Shown: in pieces, positions 52,346 to 62,888 of the stretch
Layout of the letters: every line of letters begins with the position of its first letter
Numbering within the stretch: the first letter of the stretch is position 1
From: Acidihalobacter ferrooxydans
GTDB lineage: Bacteria; Pseudomonadota; Gammaproteobacteria; DSM-5130; Acidihalobacteraceae
Direction of reading: 5' to 3'
Assembly: GCF_001975725.1 (NCBI RefSeq)
Contig: NZ_CP019434.1
Span: forward strand, 3,374,792-3,438,791
DNA length: 64,000 nt
Translations under genes and position numbers: made by a program
The notes under the pieces: generated by a model
Database searches by the model: none
What the model was told of the DNA's origin: nothing
Seen by the model: only the letters and a program-made list of their open reading frames with translations

Positions 52346-52503
52346 AAAATATTCCATTAATAGAGACAATAATTGCGCAAGAATTAGAATTCACAGGGAA
52401 GACTCTTCAAGCGATGGGCATTGTAGCGCTATGCCAATCGATGAAGCCATGGATTCAAAAATCAAGTCAGATGACTCTTCTAATGGATGATCTGCGTTGA
52501 ATA
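52346..52503. repeat. R-type repeat, copy R6 upstream of cytochrome b561
   Basis: Left end ATATTCCATTAATAGAG and AATAATTGCGCAAGAATTAG; centre GGCATTGTAGCGCTATGCC; right end TCTTCTAATGGATGATCTGCG then TTGAATATT. The palindromic layout and length match R5 and R7, though sequence drift is stronger. It covers the region where the b561 promoter would be expected. Confidence 0.6.
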
Positions 52504-52927
52504 TTTTTCACCGGAATAATTCCAGTTTTCCACAAAAACATGAAATCGGCCTCCATTGTCTAATCGCCTCGCCGTATTTCACCATTCAAGGCTCGAAAAA
52601 CGCAGCGCGTAATTTACAGTCTGCTTCCTAACTGAAAATTCGCAGGAACCCGCTGAATGGATTCAAACCAGCAGAAGAGCGCACGCTTGAAGGAACAGTT
52701 TTTGAGATGCAGCATGACATCACCAAAGCAATCCTATCCTTATGGCGAAGTACAGCCCGGCGTAGGTGTCGGTAAGCTTTGGGCGCTATTGCAACTTTTA
52801 CGCTATTCTGTTTTATCACTGTCTCAATCGGGTTCTGTTTTTGGAGTGTGTTAGCAGTCCTTAGCATGATCCACTGCTTTGAGAGCGGGTACTCAAGAGC
52901 CACATCTAGTGCACTTCGGGGCAAAAC
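52504..52927. other. AT-rich stretch before the LuxR pseudogene, no supported gene
   Basis: Roughly 420 bases of visibly lower GC. Short plus-strand frames (52657-52854, 52779-53021) have no ribosome site or family match, and the second overlaps the regulator in another frame. Promoter elements for the downstream regulator may be here, for example TATTCTGTTTTATCAC around 52803. Nothing stronger can be said. Confidence 0.35.
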
Positions 52928-53707
52928 ATGCCGGGTATCGACGCGGACATTCAGCAACTCTGGGATGAACTTGCTGATTTCGATGCGGCGCATAGCGATC
53001 AAACTATGCACCACTTATTGAATTTTCTTAACGAAGATCTGCATGCCATCAACGTGCTCTGGTTCGTAGCGATTCACCTACATTCCTTAAAGCCGGACGA
53101 TCCGGTTTTCGGTTGGCGACCCCGCGTTCACGGGTATTTGTATCCCGATGCTGCGTTGGAAAAACGCTCGCGAGATGCAAAACAAAGCATTGAATGTGGG
53201 AAAATCAATCCTTCCATGATACGAAGCGCGGCATTAGCAGGGCAGTGGCGAGCCAATCGACTGGTCGACCTGGTGGAACCTGAATGGTTCGAATCAGAAT
53301 TTTATCGCGACTACCATCTCGCCCATAATCACGGCGATGCAATCTGGCTCGCCTGCCCAATCAATGAAGACTCTGAGGTATATTTCGGAATTTTTCGCAG
53401 CAACGACGCACCACGCTTCAGCCCAGAAGACAGAGATCGGCCGCTGCGGATAGTGTGTGGTTTGTAATGGATGCTACGCCAATTATTGCTCAGCTATGGG
53501 GTTGGGATCGGCAATAAATCACTGACGCCAGCCGAGCGCAACGTGCTCCACGGTCTACTCACCGATCGCCCAGAACCCCTCATTGCCGAAGATCTTGCAC
53601 AGAACCCGGCCACTATGCATGAACATGTAAAATCGATCTATCGAAAATTCGGCATCAGCAGCCGAGCCATGCTCATGGCGCTATGGCTTGGCCGCAAGCT
53701 TCAATAA
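52928..53707 (+). pseudogene. LuxR-family regulator interrupted by an in-frame TAA
   Basis: Two adjacent frames in the same phase are separated only by TAA-TGG (53465-53470). Part one (179 residues) is a sensory-like N-terminal domain (VFGWRPRVHGYLYPDAAL ... NEDSEVYFGIFRSNDAPRFSPEDRDRPLRIV). Part two (from ATG 53471, 78 residues) is a complete LuxR helix-turn-helix: SLTPAERNVLHGLLTDR, LIAEDLAQNPATMHEHVKSIYRKFGISSRAMLMAL. Together they give the about 260-residue length of solo LuxR regulators, so a nonsense mutation is the simplest reading. Translation of the second part from its own ATG cannot be excluded. Codon use is less GC-rich than the core genome, suggesting acquisition. Confidence 0.8.
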
Positions 53708-53963
53708 ACCCGCCGATCTCAAATCCCCTCTCGATACCTTGCCCCCTGAATAGGGTATTTCCATGCAAGCTGCCAAACATCTATTTTCAGTTTAACGCAT
53801 GGAAAATTATTGGCGCCCTAATGTCAATAATGGCCGCCCCGATCTTGCGAGTGATTTTCTAAAGCGCGCAAGCCTAAATGGTCAGATACGTATTTTGTCT
53901 CAGTTCAATGCATGGATGCGGTTTTACTGCATGACAACAATGGAAACTCCAGGGAGGTGCCAC

Positions 53964-54485
53964 ATGAAATCCCGTCGCCTCAATATTTTTGCCGCTCTTC
54001 CGCTGGCAATATCATTTATAGCCATTGCTAGCGCCACCGCTACACCAGCCCCGACCAACTGGAATGAATATGTCAGGCCCGCCAGCAAACACATACCCGC
54101 TCAAGCCTATGCCTATCTCATCGCCAGGCATGTGCTTCGGGATGCTCATGGTCAACAGGTGCTCCCCGTTCTGGTGTTTTCTTGTGTGAATCACCACAGG
54201 CAGGCCGAATTGTCATTAAATGACGTTTCAATCAAAACGATAGCCCGTACTATGTTCCAGCTCGATGGCATCCAAACTCGTTACAGGCCATGGCATGTGC
54301 TGAGTAACGATAGCCTTATCATCTATGCCGGCAGTGTCATTGGAATGATTCGCTCACTTGAGGGACACAGGCGACTGAACATGCGTTTTACTGGGCAATC
54401 CGGACAGGTGATTGAGGCAAGCATCGCTGTGTTTAACGCCCACGCTGGGTTAATGACGGTGCGAACGATGTGTCGTAGCGACTGA
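53964..54485 (+). CDS. Exported VasI-like protein (type VI secretion-associated family), orphan
   Basis: A 173-residue protein with a signal peptide (residues 1-26: [19 protein letters not shown]). The mature part resembles the VasI/type VI-associated family: [21 protein letters not shown], a basic T(R)[36 protein letters not shown] core, and a last segment [17 protein letters not shown] with the second Cys that would pair with the first. No type VI secretion genes are nearby, so its role is open. GGGAGG 7 nt before ATG 53964 decides the start over the upstream frame at 53799. AT-rich relative to the core. Confidence 0.6.
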   Translation: MKSRRLNIFAALPLAISFIAIASATATPAPTNWNEYVRPASKHIPAQAYAYLIARHVLRDAHGQQVLPVLVFSCVNHHRQAELSLNDVSIKTIARTMFQLDGIQTRYRPWHVLSNDSLIIYAGSVIGMIRSLEGHRRLNMRFTGQSGQVIEASIAVFNAHAGLMTVRTMCRSD

Positions 54486-54645
54486 ATGCCTTACGCAGTC
54501 GGGGTTGCCGTGCCAGTCTTCCTGCATGACAAGGGCTTCTCTCAACGCTTCCGAATTTCTGCGCAATCATCACCTTGCCCAATTGATCTCTCGATTGAAA
54601 TGACATAGACGCGGAGAACGCAAAACGGTATTCTTCGCCACCTGT

Positions 54646-54722
54646 GCGCCCGTAGCTCAGCTGGATAGAGTACTGCCCTCCGAAGGCAGGGGTCGTGGGT
54701 TCGAATCCCGCCGGGCGCACCA
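54646..54722 (+). tRNA. tRNA-Arg (anticodon CCG)
   Basis: 77 nt with encoded CCA. Acceptor stem GCGCCCG/CGGGCGC, D arm GCTCAGCTGGATAGAGT, anticodon stem CTGCC/GGCAG with loop CTCCGAA (anticodon CCG, reading CGG), and T arm GTGGG-TTCGAAT-CCCGC. The D stem closes with one G-T pair. Arg identity is also supported by close likeness to E. coli tRNA-Arg(CCG). No partner tRNA follows; the 275 nt to glmS hold nothing I can name. Confidence 0.97.
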
Positions 54723-54997
54723 ATTCTCATCAGTCATAGGATTCAGAACCCATACCGCTGCGATCCATGAGTGCCGATAACCATCGGCATGAAGGCGGCT
54801 GCACGGTTGATGACTCGAGCCCGCGTTGCGCAGACACCCCAGAGCACAACTTGCTTCCAGGTTGAGGCCTGATCGGTGCCTCCAAATGCCCCCCGGCCTA
54901 AAACGCAGATCACGCCACCGACCTACAACAAGAGGTCGCCGCTTGCCCGCCGCGTACCCGCTTTGACAAGCGCCACAGGCCGCAGCTTGATTCGCGT

Positions 54998-56833
54998 CTA
55001 CTCGACGGTCACGGATTTCGCCAGGTTGCGCGGCTGATCCACATCAGTCCCCTTCAGGACGGCGGTGTGATAAGCCAGCAACTGGAGGGGCACCGTAAAT
55101 ACCACCGGCGCCGACATACCCGCGCCGCTCGGCATCTCGATGATGTTCATCCCCGGCCCTTCACACAACCCAGCGCCTGGTTCGGCAAATACAAATAACT
55201 CGCCACCGCGCGCGCGCACTTCCTCAAGATTGGACTTGAGCTTTTCAAGCATCGCATTGTTCGGCGCCACTGCAATCACCGGCATGTCGGCATCGACCAG
55301 CGCAAGCGGACCGTGCTTGAGTTCTCCGGCAGGATAGGCCTCGGCATGGATGTAGGAAATTTCCTTGAGCTTCAACGCGCCTTCCATCGCCACGGGGTAG
55401 TAGGCCCCTCGCCCAAGAAACAGCGCATGCCCGCGATCAACAAATCTCTCCGCCAGCCGCTCGATCAGCGGATCAAGTTCCAAGGCTCGCTCAATTATTT
55501 GTGGAAGGTGGAGCAGTTCCCCACGCAGGTTCTTCAGAACCGACTCATCGGCGCCCCGCTTTTGCGCCACTAGCAACACAACCTGCATCAACGCAACGAG
55601 CTGCGTGGTGAATGCCTTGGTCGAGGCAACCCCGATCTCGGGACCCGCGTGCGTCAGCAGCACCAGTTCGGACTCACGCACCAGTGAACTTTCGGGGACA
55701 TTGCAAATTGCCAGGCGGGCGATGTATGCATCCTCACGCGAGGCCTGAACGGCCGCAAGGGTATCGGCCGTTTCCCCAGACTGTGACAGAGTCAGAAACA
55801 GGGAATCCGGCAGCACGACGTGATGGCGGTAGCGATACTCGCTCGCCACTTCGACCTGGCAGGGTATTCCCGCCAGCTCTTCCAACCAGTAACGGGCGAT
55901 CAGCCCGGCATGATAGCTCGTACCACAGGCAACGATTTGCACGGCCCGCGTACTCGCAAGCACGGCTGCGGCATCACTGCCGAGGATTTCGGCCGCCAGA
56001 GGCCGATCTGCCACCACGCGGCCTTCAAGCGTTTCACTGACCGCATAAGGCTGTTCGAAAATTTCTTTCTGCATGAAATGCCGATAAGCACCACGATCAA
56101 CCGCTCCGGCGCTCAGCGCAGATGTTTTTATCTCGCGTTCAACGATTTCGCCACCGCGGTCATAGATGGTTACACGGTCGCGTCGAACATCGACGATCTC
56201 ACCATTTTCAATAAATGCGAAGCGCTGCGTCACCGGCAGCAGTGCCTGCACGTCTGATGCGATGAAATGTTCGCCGATACCATAGCCCACAACCAGCGGT
56301 GGTCCGTTACGACACGCAATCACGCGGTCAGGGTCGTCCTGCGCGATAACCGCGAGCGCATATGCCCCTTCCAATTCTGCCGTTGCTTGCTGCACCGCCT
56401 TGAGTAAATCCCCTGTATGATCCAGATGGCGGGCAATCAAGTGTGCGGCGACTTCGGTGTCGGTATCCGATTCGAACGCATAGCCCTGTCGGATCAGTTC
56501 TTCGCGTAACGGTGCGTGATTTTCGATGATGCCGTTATGTACGATGGCTATTCGCCGCGTCGAAAAGTGCGGATGCGCATTACCCTGCGTCGGCGAGCCA
56601 TGCGTCGCCCAGCGTGTATGCGCAATGCCGATCCTACCGACCAACGGCGATTGTATGGCCGCATTGGATAGTTCGACGACCTTGCCGACCCGGCGATGGC
56701 GGTGAATCACGCCATGATCGTCCAGCACCGCAATGCCCGCCGAATCATATCCGCGGTATTCAAGTCGGCGCAGCCCTTCGAGCAGAATGTCCTGCACATT
56801 GCGTTCAGCTACGCCGCCGACAATACCGCACAT
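54998..56833 (-). CDS. glmS: Glucosamine-fructose-6-phosphate aminotransferase (isomerizing)
   Basis: A 611-residue enzyme that makes glucosamine-6-phosphate from fructose-6-phosphate and glutamine. The N-terminal nucleophile is Cys2 (MCGIVGGV) in the glutaminase domain with RLEYRGYDSAGIAV and HTRWATHGSP. Two SIS domains follow (VACGTSYHAGLIARYWLEEL; LTLSQSGETADTL; ALFLGRGAYYPVAMEGALKLKEISYIHAEAYPAGELKHGP), and the C-terminus ends DQPRNLAKSVTVE as usual. It starts 6 nt after glmU, so the two steps of UDP-GlcNAc synthesis are co-transcribed. Confidence 0.98.
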   Translation of the reverse strand: MCGIVGGVAERNVQDILLEGLRRLEYRGYDSAGIAVLDDHGVIHRHRRVGKVVELSNAAIQSPLVGRIGIAHTRWATHGSPTQGNAHPHFSTRRIAIVHNGIIENHAPLREELIRQGYAFESDTDTEVAAHLIARHLDHTGDLLKAVQQATAELEGAYALAVIAQDDPDRVIACRNGPPLVVGYGIGEHFIASDVQALLPVTQRFAFIENGEIVDVRRDRVTIYDRGGEIVEREIKTSALSAGAVDRGAYRHFMQKEIFEQPYAVSETLEGRVVADRPLAAEILGSDAAAVLASTRAVQIVACGTSYHAGLIARYWLEELAGIPCQVEVASEYRYRHHVVLPDSLFLTLSQSGETADTLAAVQASREDAYIARLAICNVPESSLVRESELVLLTHAGPEIGVASTKAFTTQLVALMQVVLLVAQKRGADESVLKNLRGELLHLPQIIERALELDPLIERLAERFVDRGHALFLGRGAYYPVAMEGALKLKEISYIHAEAYPAGELKHGPLALVDADMPVIAVAPNNAMLEKLKSNLEEVRARGGELFVFAEPGAGLCEGPGMNIIEMPSGAGMSAPVVFTVPLQLLAYHTAVLKGTDVDQPRNLAKSVTVE

Positions 56834-56839
56834 ATTGGC

Positions 56840-58225
56840 TTACTCCTTTAGTGGCTTCTCAGGTCGCTTCCAACCATCGAGCGTAGCCTGTCTGGCTCGC
56901 GCCAGGGTCAATTTACCGGCCGGTGCATCACGCGTGATGACCGATCCTGCGCCGATGGTCGCGTTCTGCCCGACTTCCACCGGTGCGACCATCGCCGTAT
57001 TCGAACCAATAAATGCCTGATCGCCAATGCGCGTATGGTGCTTGTTCGCACCGTCATAATTGCAGGTAATAGTCCCCGCACCGACGTTTACATCCGCACC
57101 CAACGTGGCGTCGCCAATATAACTGAGATGGTTTATTTTGCTGCCTGGACCAACCTTTGCATTTTTTACTTCCACGAAGTTGCCAACGTGCGCCTGCTCG
57201 GCCAACTTGGTGCCCGGGCGCAAGCGGGCAAACGGGCCGACTCTGCACCCGGCACCAATCTGTGCCTGTTCAATCACGCTGTGCGCTTCTATTCGTGCCC
57301 CCTCGGCAACATCGCAGTCCGTCAATATCGAATAAGGCCCGATATAACAACCGGAACCCAGGCTGATATGGCCTTGCAGAATAACGCCGACATCTATTTC
57401 GACGTCCTGACCGACCACCAGTTCACCCCGGATATCGAGTCGCGCCGGGTCGCGTACCGTCACACCGTGTGACATCAGTGCGGCAACGCGTTGTCGATTC
57501 AACGTCCGCTCCGCCTCTGCCAGTTGCCGACGGTCATTAATACCGATCACCTCGTCCGGATCCATGCTTTGTTGCATATGCACCGGCACTCCCTCGGCCA
57601 CGGCCAGTGCCAGGCAGTCCGTCAGATAGTATTCGCCTTGCGCATTATCACAACCCAGTGCCGCGATCCATCGCTTGAGATGCGAACTACGCACCGCAAG
57701 GATGCCGGTGTTCACTTCACATATCCCGCGCTGATCTGGCGTTGCATCACGTTCTTCGACGATGGCGGTCACCGCACCGGTATCGTCGCGCAGCACACGG
57801 CCAAATCCACTGGGATCATCAACATGCACAGACAGCCACGCCAAGGCCCCCTCACTCGCTAGAGCCACCAGACTCGCCATCGTACCGGATGTGACCAGGG
57901 GCACATCGCCATAAAGCACCAGAACTACAGCCTCGTCAGGAATAAGCGTCAATGCCTGCGCAACCGCATGCCCTGTACCCAACTGCTCATGCTGATAAAC
58001 GATACGCACCGCACGCCCGCGCAGATGCTCCTCAAGCCGATCGGCGCCATGGCCGATCACAACGGCCGGGTCAGTTATGCCAAGTTCTCCAACCGCGCTG
58101 AGCACATGATCAATTAATGGTTTTTCCGCGAGCGGGTGCAGAACTTTGGGATAGGTCGAACGCATACGCTTGCCCTGACCGGCAGCGAGGATGACCGGAA
58201 CGACTTCGATTTTGCTGCTTATCAT
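56840..58225 (-). CDS. glmU: Bifunctional GlmU: GlcN-1-P acetyltransferase / GlcNAc-1-P uridylyltransferase
   Basis: A 461-residue enzyme producing UDP-GlcNAc. The uridylyltransferase part has VILAAGQGKRMRSTYPKVLHPLAEKPL and LYGDVPLV. The left-handed beta-helix acetyltransferase part begins after about residue 230 with hexapeptide repeats (IDVGVILQGHISLGSG, VGNFVEVKNAKVGPGSKINHLSYIGDA, GAGTITCNYDGANKHHT). I start at ATG 58223-58225 (MISSKIEVVPVILAAG); the frame is open to 58318. A 339-nt gap containing repeat R7 separates it from atpC on the same strand. Confidence 0.97.
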   Translation of the reverse strand: MISSKIEVVPVILAAGQGKRMRSTYPKVLHPLAEKPLIDHVLSAVGELGITDPAVVIGHGADRLEEHLRGRAVRIVYQHEQLGTGHAVAQALTLIPDEAVVLVLYGDVPLVTSGTMASLVALASEGALAWLSVHVDDPSGFGRVLRDDTGAVTAIVEERDATPDQRGICEVNTGILAVRSSHLKRWIAALGCDNAQGEYYLTDCLALAVAEGVPVHMQQSMDPDEVIGINDRRQLAEAERTLNRQRVAALMSHGVTVRDPARLDIRGELVVGQDVEIDVGVILQGHISLGSGCYIGPYSILTDCDVAEGARIEAHSVIEQAQIGAGCRVGPFARLRPGTKLAEQAHVGNFVEVKNAKVGPGSKINHLSYIGDATLGADVNVGAGTITCNYDGANKHHTRIGDQAFIGSNTAMVAPVEVGQNATIGAGSVITRDAPAGKLTLARARQATLDGWKRPEKPLKE

Positions 58226-58341
58226 GGCTTCACTGACCACATCGTTTTGCAGTGCCGAGCGTCCCGCTAGCCTGTGCGAGGGCACCGCATGTGGTGTTTG
58301 GACCGATGGCGGTACCACGTCGGCAAGGCCATCGTGCCATT

Positions 58342-58508
58342 TTCAAGCCAGATGGTCCATTAGGCGAGGAAATGATTGCGCAGAGCGCTGGCTTCACAGG
58401 CTGTTTCTTCAGTAAGCGGCATAGCTGCGCGATGCCGGAACCAAGACGCAATCTGTAAATTCATAAAATCAAGCAACGCCGCCTCTCCTAATGGATCAGC
58501 TGGGTTTA
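58342..58508. repeat. R-type repeat, full-length copy R7 between atpC and glmU
   Basis: About 167 bp. Left TTCAAGCCAGATGGTCCATT then AGGCGAGGAAATGATTGCGCA; centre AAGCGGCATAGCTGCGCGATGCC; right CGCCTCTCCTAATGGATCAG then CTGGGTTTAA. The termini are complementary over about 28 bp. It occupies half of the 339-nt gap between the atp operon and glmUS, and could separate the two transcription units as a terminator or attenuator. The rest of the gap shows no gene. Confidence 0.78.
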
Positions 58509-58564
58509 AATATTACCGCTCTGCAGCAGCGCCTGACTACTCACTGTGACGCACGCGACTCGTA

Positions 58565-58993
58565 TCAACCTCGAGTGATGCTGCGGATATTTTTGATCAT
58601 ACGAAGCTGCGCTTCTGCCTGGATCAATTCAGCCTGGGCGCGTGCATAGTCCGCCTCGGCTTCGCGATTGCCCATTGCTTCTTCGGCTCTCTGCTTGGCT
58701 TCCAGCGCTTGGGCCTCATCCAGATCTTTTGCACGAATCGCTGTATCGGCGAGCACAGTCACCACATGCGGCTGCACTTCGAGCATTCCCCCACTGACAA
58801 AAAAATGCAGCATCTCGCTGTGACCTTCGGCCTTGACACGTACTTCACCAGGAACCAACTGACTCAACAACTGTGCGTGCCGAGGAAAGATCCCAAGCTC
58901 GCCCGATTTCGAAGGTGCATATACCTCGTGAACAGTCCCAGAAAAAATCCCTTCTTCTGCGCTGACGATATCCAGATGCATAGTCATGGCCAT
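58565..58993 (-). CDS. atpC: ATP synthase epsilon subunit
   Basis: A 142-residue epsilon subunit of F1. The beta-sandwich domain (MHLDIVSAEEGIFSGTVHEVYAPSKSGELGIFPRHAQLLS) and the two-helix inhibitory tail (AEEAMGNREAEADYARAQAELIQAEAQLRMIKNIR) are present. MAMT start as in E. coli is taken; ATG two codons inside (58987) has better spacing to AGGGA. Last gene of the operon, 21 nt after atpD. Confidence 0.96.
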   Translation of the reverse strand: MAMTMHLDIVSAEEGIFSGTVHEVYAPSKSGELGIFPRHAQLLSQLVPGEVRVKAEGHSEMLHFFVSGGMLEVQPHVVTVLADTAIRAKDLDEAQALEAKQRAEEAMGNREAEADYARAQAELIQAEAQLRMIKNIRSITRG

Positions 58994-59014
58994 TCCCTGC
59001 GTGTCCTCGGTCGC

Positions 59015-60427
<1,413 letters not shown>

Positions 60428-60464
60428 TTAAATACGCATAATTCTGTATAGCTGCCCGGTCGGA

Positions 60465-61328
60465 TCAAACTGCCGCCGCACCACTAACGATTTCTGAAAT
60501 TTCCTGTGTGATCGCAGCCTGTCGCGCCTTGTTATAGGCGAGATTCAACTCCTTGATCAGCGAACCCGCATTATCGGATGCGCTCTTCATCGCCACCATG
60601 CGTGCGGCCATCTCGCAAGCGACGTTTTCGACCACACCCTGGTAGACCTGTGCCTCGATATAGCGTGTAAGCAAGTCGCTCAGCACGTCTCTGGCTTCCG
60701 GTTCGTAGATATAGTCCCAGTGATGCCTGAGCGACTCATCCTCGACTTTTTCTACTGGCAACAGTTGGCTAACCCTGGGACGCTGCGTCATCGTGTTTAC
60801 AAAGGTATTCTCGACCAGATACAACCGGTCAAGCGTCCCGTCCTCGAAGTTGCGCAGCATCACGCCGACAGTACCGATTATATCGGCCACGCGCGGGCGG
60901 TCGCCCAAATGGGTGACCTGCGCGGCGATGTTTGCGCCGAAGCGGCGGAAAAACGCCGAAGCCTTCGCACCGATGATGCACAGATCAATTTCCGCGCCCT
61001 GTTCCTGCCATTCCCGGATTGAAGTAAGCGCCTTTTTGAACAAGTTAATATTCAAGCCACCGCACAGGCCACGATCCGTCGAAACGAGCACGAAGCCGAC
61101 CCGGCGTACCGTTGCCCGCTCTTCCAGATACGGGTGGCGATACTCAGGGTGAGACATCGATAAGTGAGCGATTACGCTGCGTATTTTTTCCGCATACGGA
61201 CGCGTGGCTTCCATGCGCTCTTGTGCCTTGCGCATTTTACTGGCGGCGACCATTTCCATGGCCTTCGTGATCTTCTGAGTATTCTTGATACTCTTGATCT
61301 TAGCGCGGATTTCTTTCGCAGCAGCCAT
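60465..61328 (-). CDS. atpG: ATP synthase gamma subunit
   Basis: A 287-residue central-stalk subunit. N-terminal helix [38 protein letters not shown], middle [15 protein letters not shown], and C-terminal helix [48 protein letters not shown]. Length is normal. It starts 6 nt after atpA and ends 49 nt before atpD. Confidence 0.98.
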   Translation of the reverse strand: MAAAKEIRAKIKSIKNTQKITKAMEMVAASKMRKAQERMEATRPYAEKIRSVIAHLSMSHPEYRHPYLEERATVRRVGFVLVSTDRGLCGGLNINLFKKALTSIREWQEQGAEIDLCIIGAKASAFFRRFGANIAAQVTHLGDRPRVADIIGTVGVMLRNFEDGTLDRLYLVENTFVNTMTQRPRVSQLLPVEKVEDESLRHHWDYIYEPEARDVLSDLLTRYIEAQVYQGVVENVACEMAARMVAMKSASDNAGSLIKELNLAYNKARQAAITQEISEIVSGAAAV

Positions 61329-61334
61329 CTCGGA

Positions 61335-62876
61335 TTACCAGACGTTGTTGGCTTTAAAGTGCTCGATAGCCTGCTTCATGGAGGCGGCGATTTCATCATT
61401 GAAATCCCCCTTCTCATTGATTTTGTTCAGCAGGTCGGCGTGCTCCGATTTCAGATAACTGTGCAGCGCGGCCTCGAAGTCCACCACCTTTTTCACATCC
61501 ACGTCGTCAAGGAAACCTTCATTGGCGGCGAACAGCGAGAACGCCATTTCAGCAATCGATAGCGGCGCATACTGACCCTGCTTCATCAACTCTGTTACGC
61601 GCTGGCCGCGTTCGAGTTGTTTGCGGGTGAACTCATCGAGGTCAGAGGCGAACTGCGAGAATGCCGCGAGTTCACGATACTGGGCCAGAGCCAGACGCGT
61701 ACCGCCGCCGAGTTTCTTGATGATCTTGGTCTGTGCCGCGCCGCCAACGCGCGACACCGACAGACCCGCATTGATGGCCGGGCGTATACCGGCGTTGAAA
61801 AGATCGGTTTCGAGGAAGATCTGACCGTCCGTAATCGAAATCACGTTGGTCGGCACAAAGGCGGACACATCGCCGGCCTGTGTCTCGATGATCGGCAGAG
61901 CCGTCAGCGAGCCAGTTTGCCCCTTCACCTTGCCATCGGTGCGTTTTTCAACGTAATCCGCATTGACACGCGCTGCGCGCTCAAGCAGGCGGGAGTGCAG
62001 ATAGAACACGTCACCCGGATAGGCCTCTCGGCCCGGTGGCCGGCGTAGCAGCAGTGATACCTGACGGTAGGCCCAGGCCTGCTTGGTCAAATCATCATAA
62101 ATGATCAGCGCATCTTCACCACGATCTCGGAAATATTCACCCATCGCGCAGCCGGCATAGGGCGCTATGTACTGCATCGCAGCAGAATCGGACGCAGGTG
62201 CGGCAACAATGATCGTGTGCTCCAGCGCACCGTGTTCTTCCAATCGGCGCACGACGTTGGCGATGGAAGAGGCCTTTTGCCCAATCGCCACATAAACACA
62301 CTTAACCCCGGTGTGTCGCTGGTTAATGATCGTGTCGATAGCGACGGCGGTCTTACCGGTCTGCCGGTCACCAATGATCAGTTCGCGTTGCCCGCGACCA
62401 ATTGGCACCATTGAGTCAATGGACTTAATACCGGTCTGCACCGGCTGATCAACGGATTGGCGATCAATCACGCCAGGTGCGATTTTTTCGATCGGCGAGG
62501 TCAGATCGGACTGGATCGCGCCCTTACCGTCGAGCGCGTTACCTAGCGAATCAACTACCCGCCCAAGCAGTTGCGGGCCAACCGGTACTTCGAGAATTCG
62601 ACCGGTGCACTTGGCTGTTTCACCTTCGGAGAGATGCTTGTAGTCACCCAGCACCACCGCGCCTACAGAATCACGCTCAAGGTTGAGCGCCAGTGCGTAG
62701 GTTTCCCCCGGCAGTTCAATCATCTCGCCGGCCATCACGTCGGACAGCCCGTGAATACGCACAATCCCGTCGGTCAAACTGACAATGGTGCCTTCGGTGC
62801 GCGCTTCGGCGACTGCATCGAAGTCCTTGATACGCTGCTTGATCAGATCGCTGATTTCAGTCGGATTGAGTTGCAT
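61335..62876 (-). CDS. atpA: ATP synthase alpha subunit
   Basis: A 513-residue F1 alpha subunit with the non-catalytic P-loop [65 protein letters not shown] and the Arg-finger block SISVTR-type [19 protein letters not shown] take ATG 62874-62876 ([16 protein letters not shown]), preceded at 8 nt by AGAGG; an adjacent GTG codon (62877-62879) would add one residue. Confidence 0.98.
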   Translation of the reverse strand: MQLNPTEISDLIKQRIKDFDAVAEARTEGTIVSLTDGIVRIHGLSDVMAGEMIELPGETYALALNLERDSVGAVVLGDYKHLSEGETAKCTGRILEVPVGPQLLGRVVDSLGNALDGKGAIQSDLTSPIEKIAPGVIDRQSVDQPVQTGIKSIDSMVPIGRGQRELIIGDRQTGKTAVAIDTIINQRHTGVKCVYVAIGQKASSIANVVRRLEEHGALEHTIIVAAPASDSAAMQYIAPYAGCAMGEYFRDRGEDALIIYDDLTKQAWAYRQVSLLLRRPPGREAYPGDVFYLHSRLLERAARVNADYVEKRTDGKVKGQTGSLTALPIIETQAGDVSAFVPTNVISITDGQIFLETDLFNAGIRPAINAGLSVSRVGGAAQTKIIKKLGGGTRLALAQYRELAAFSQFASDLDEFTRKQLERGQRVTELMKQGQYAPLSIAEMAFSLFAANEGFLDDVDVKKVVDFEAALHSYLKSEHADLLNKINEKGDFNDEIAASMKQAIEHFKANNVW

Positions 62877-62888
62877 CACTAATTCCTC

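Noticed and set aside
53799-53963. N-terminal extension of the VasI-like gene from ATG 53799
   Set aside because: It would place 55 polar residues before a clear signal peptide; GGGAGG sits directly before ATG 53964.
30375-58508. R repeats as a CRISPR array or as tRNA-like RNAs
   Set aside because: The copies are kilobases apart, each is an imperfect palindrome of 120-170 bp, and no regular spacing, spacers, cas genes or cloverleaf are present.
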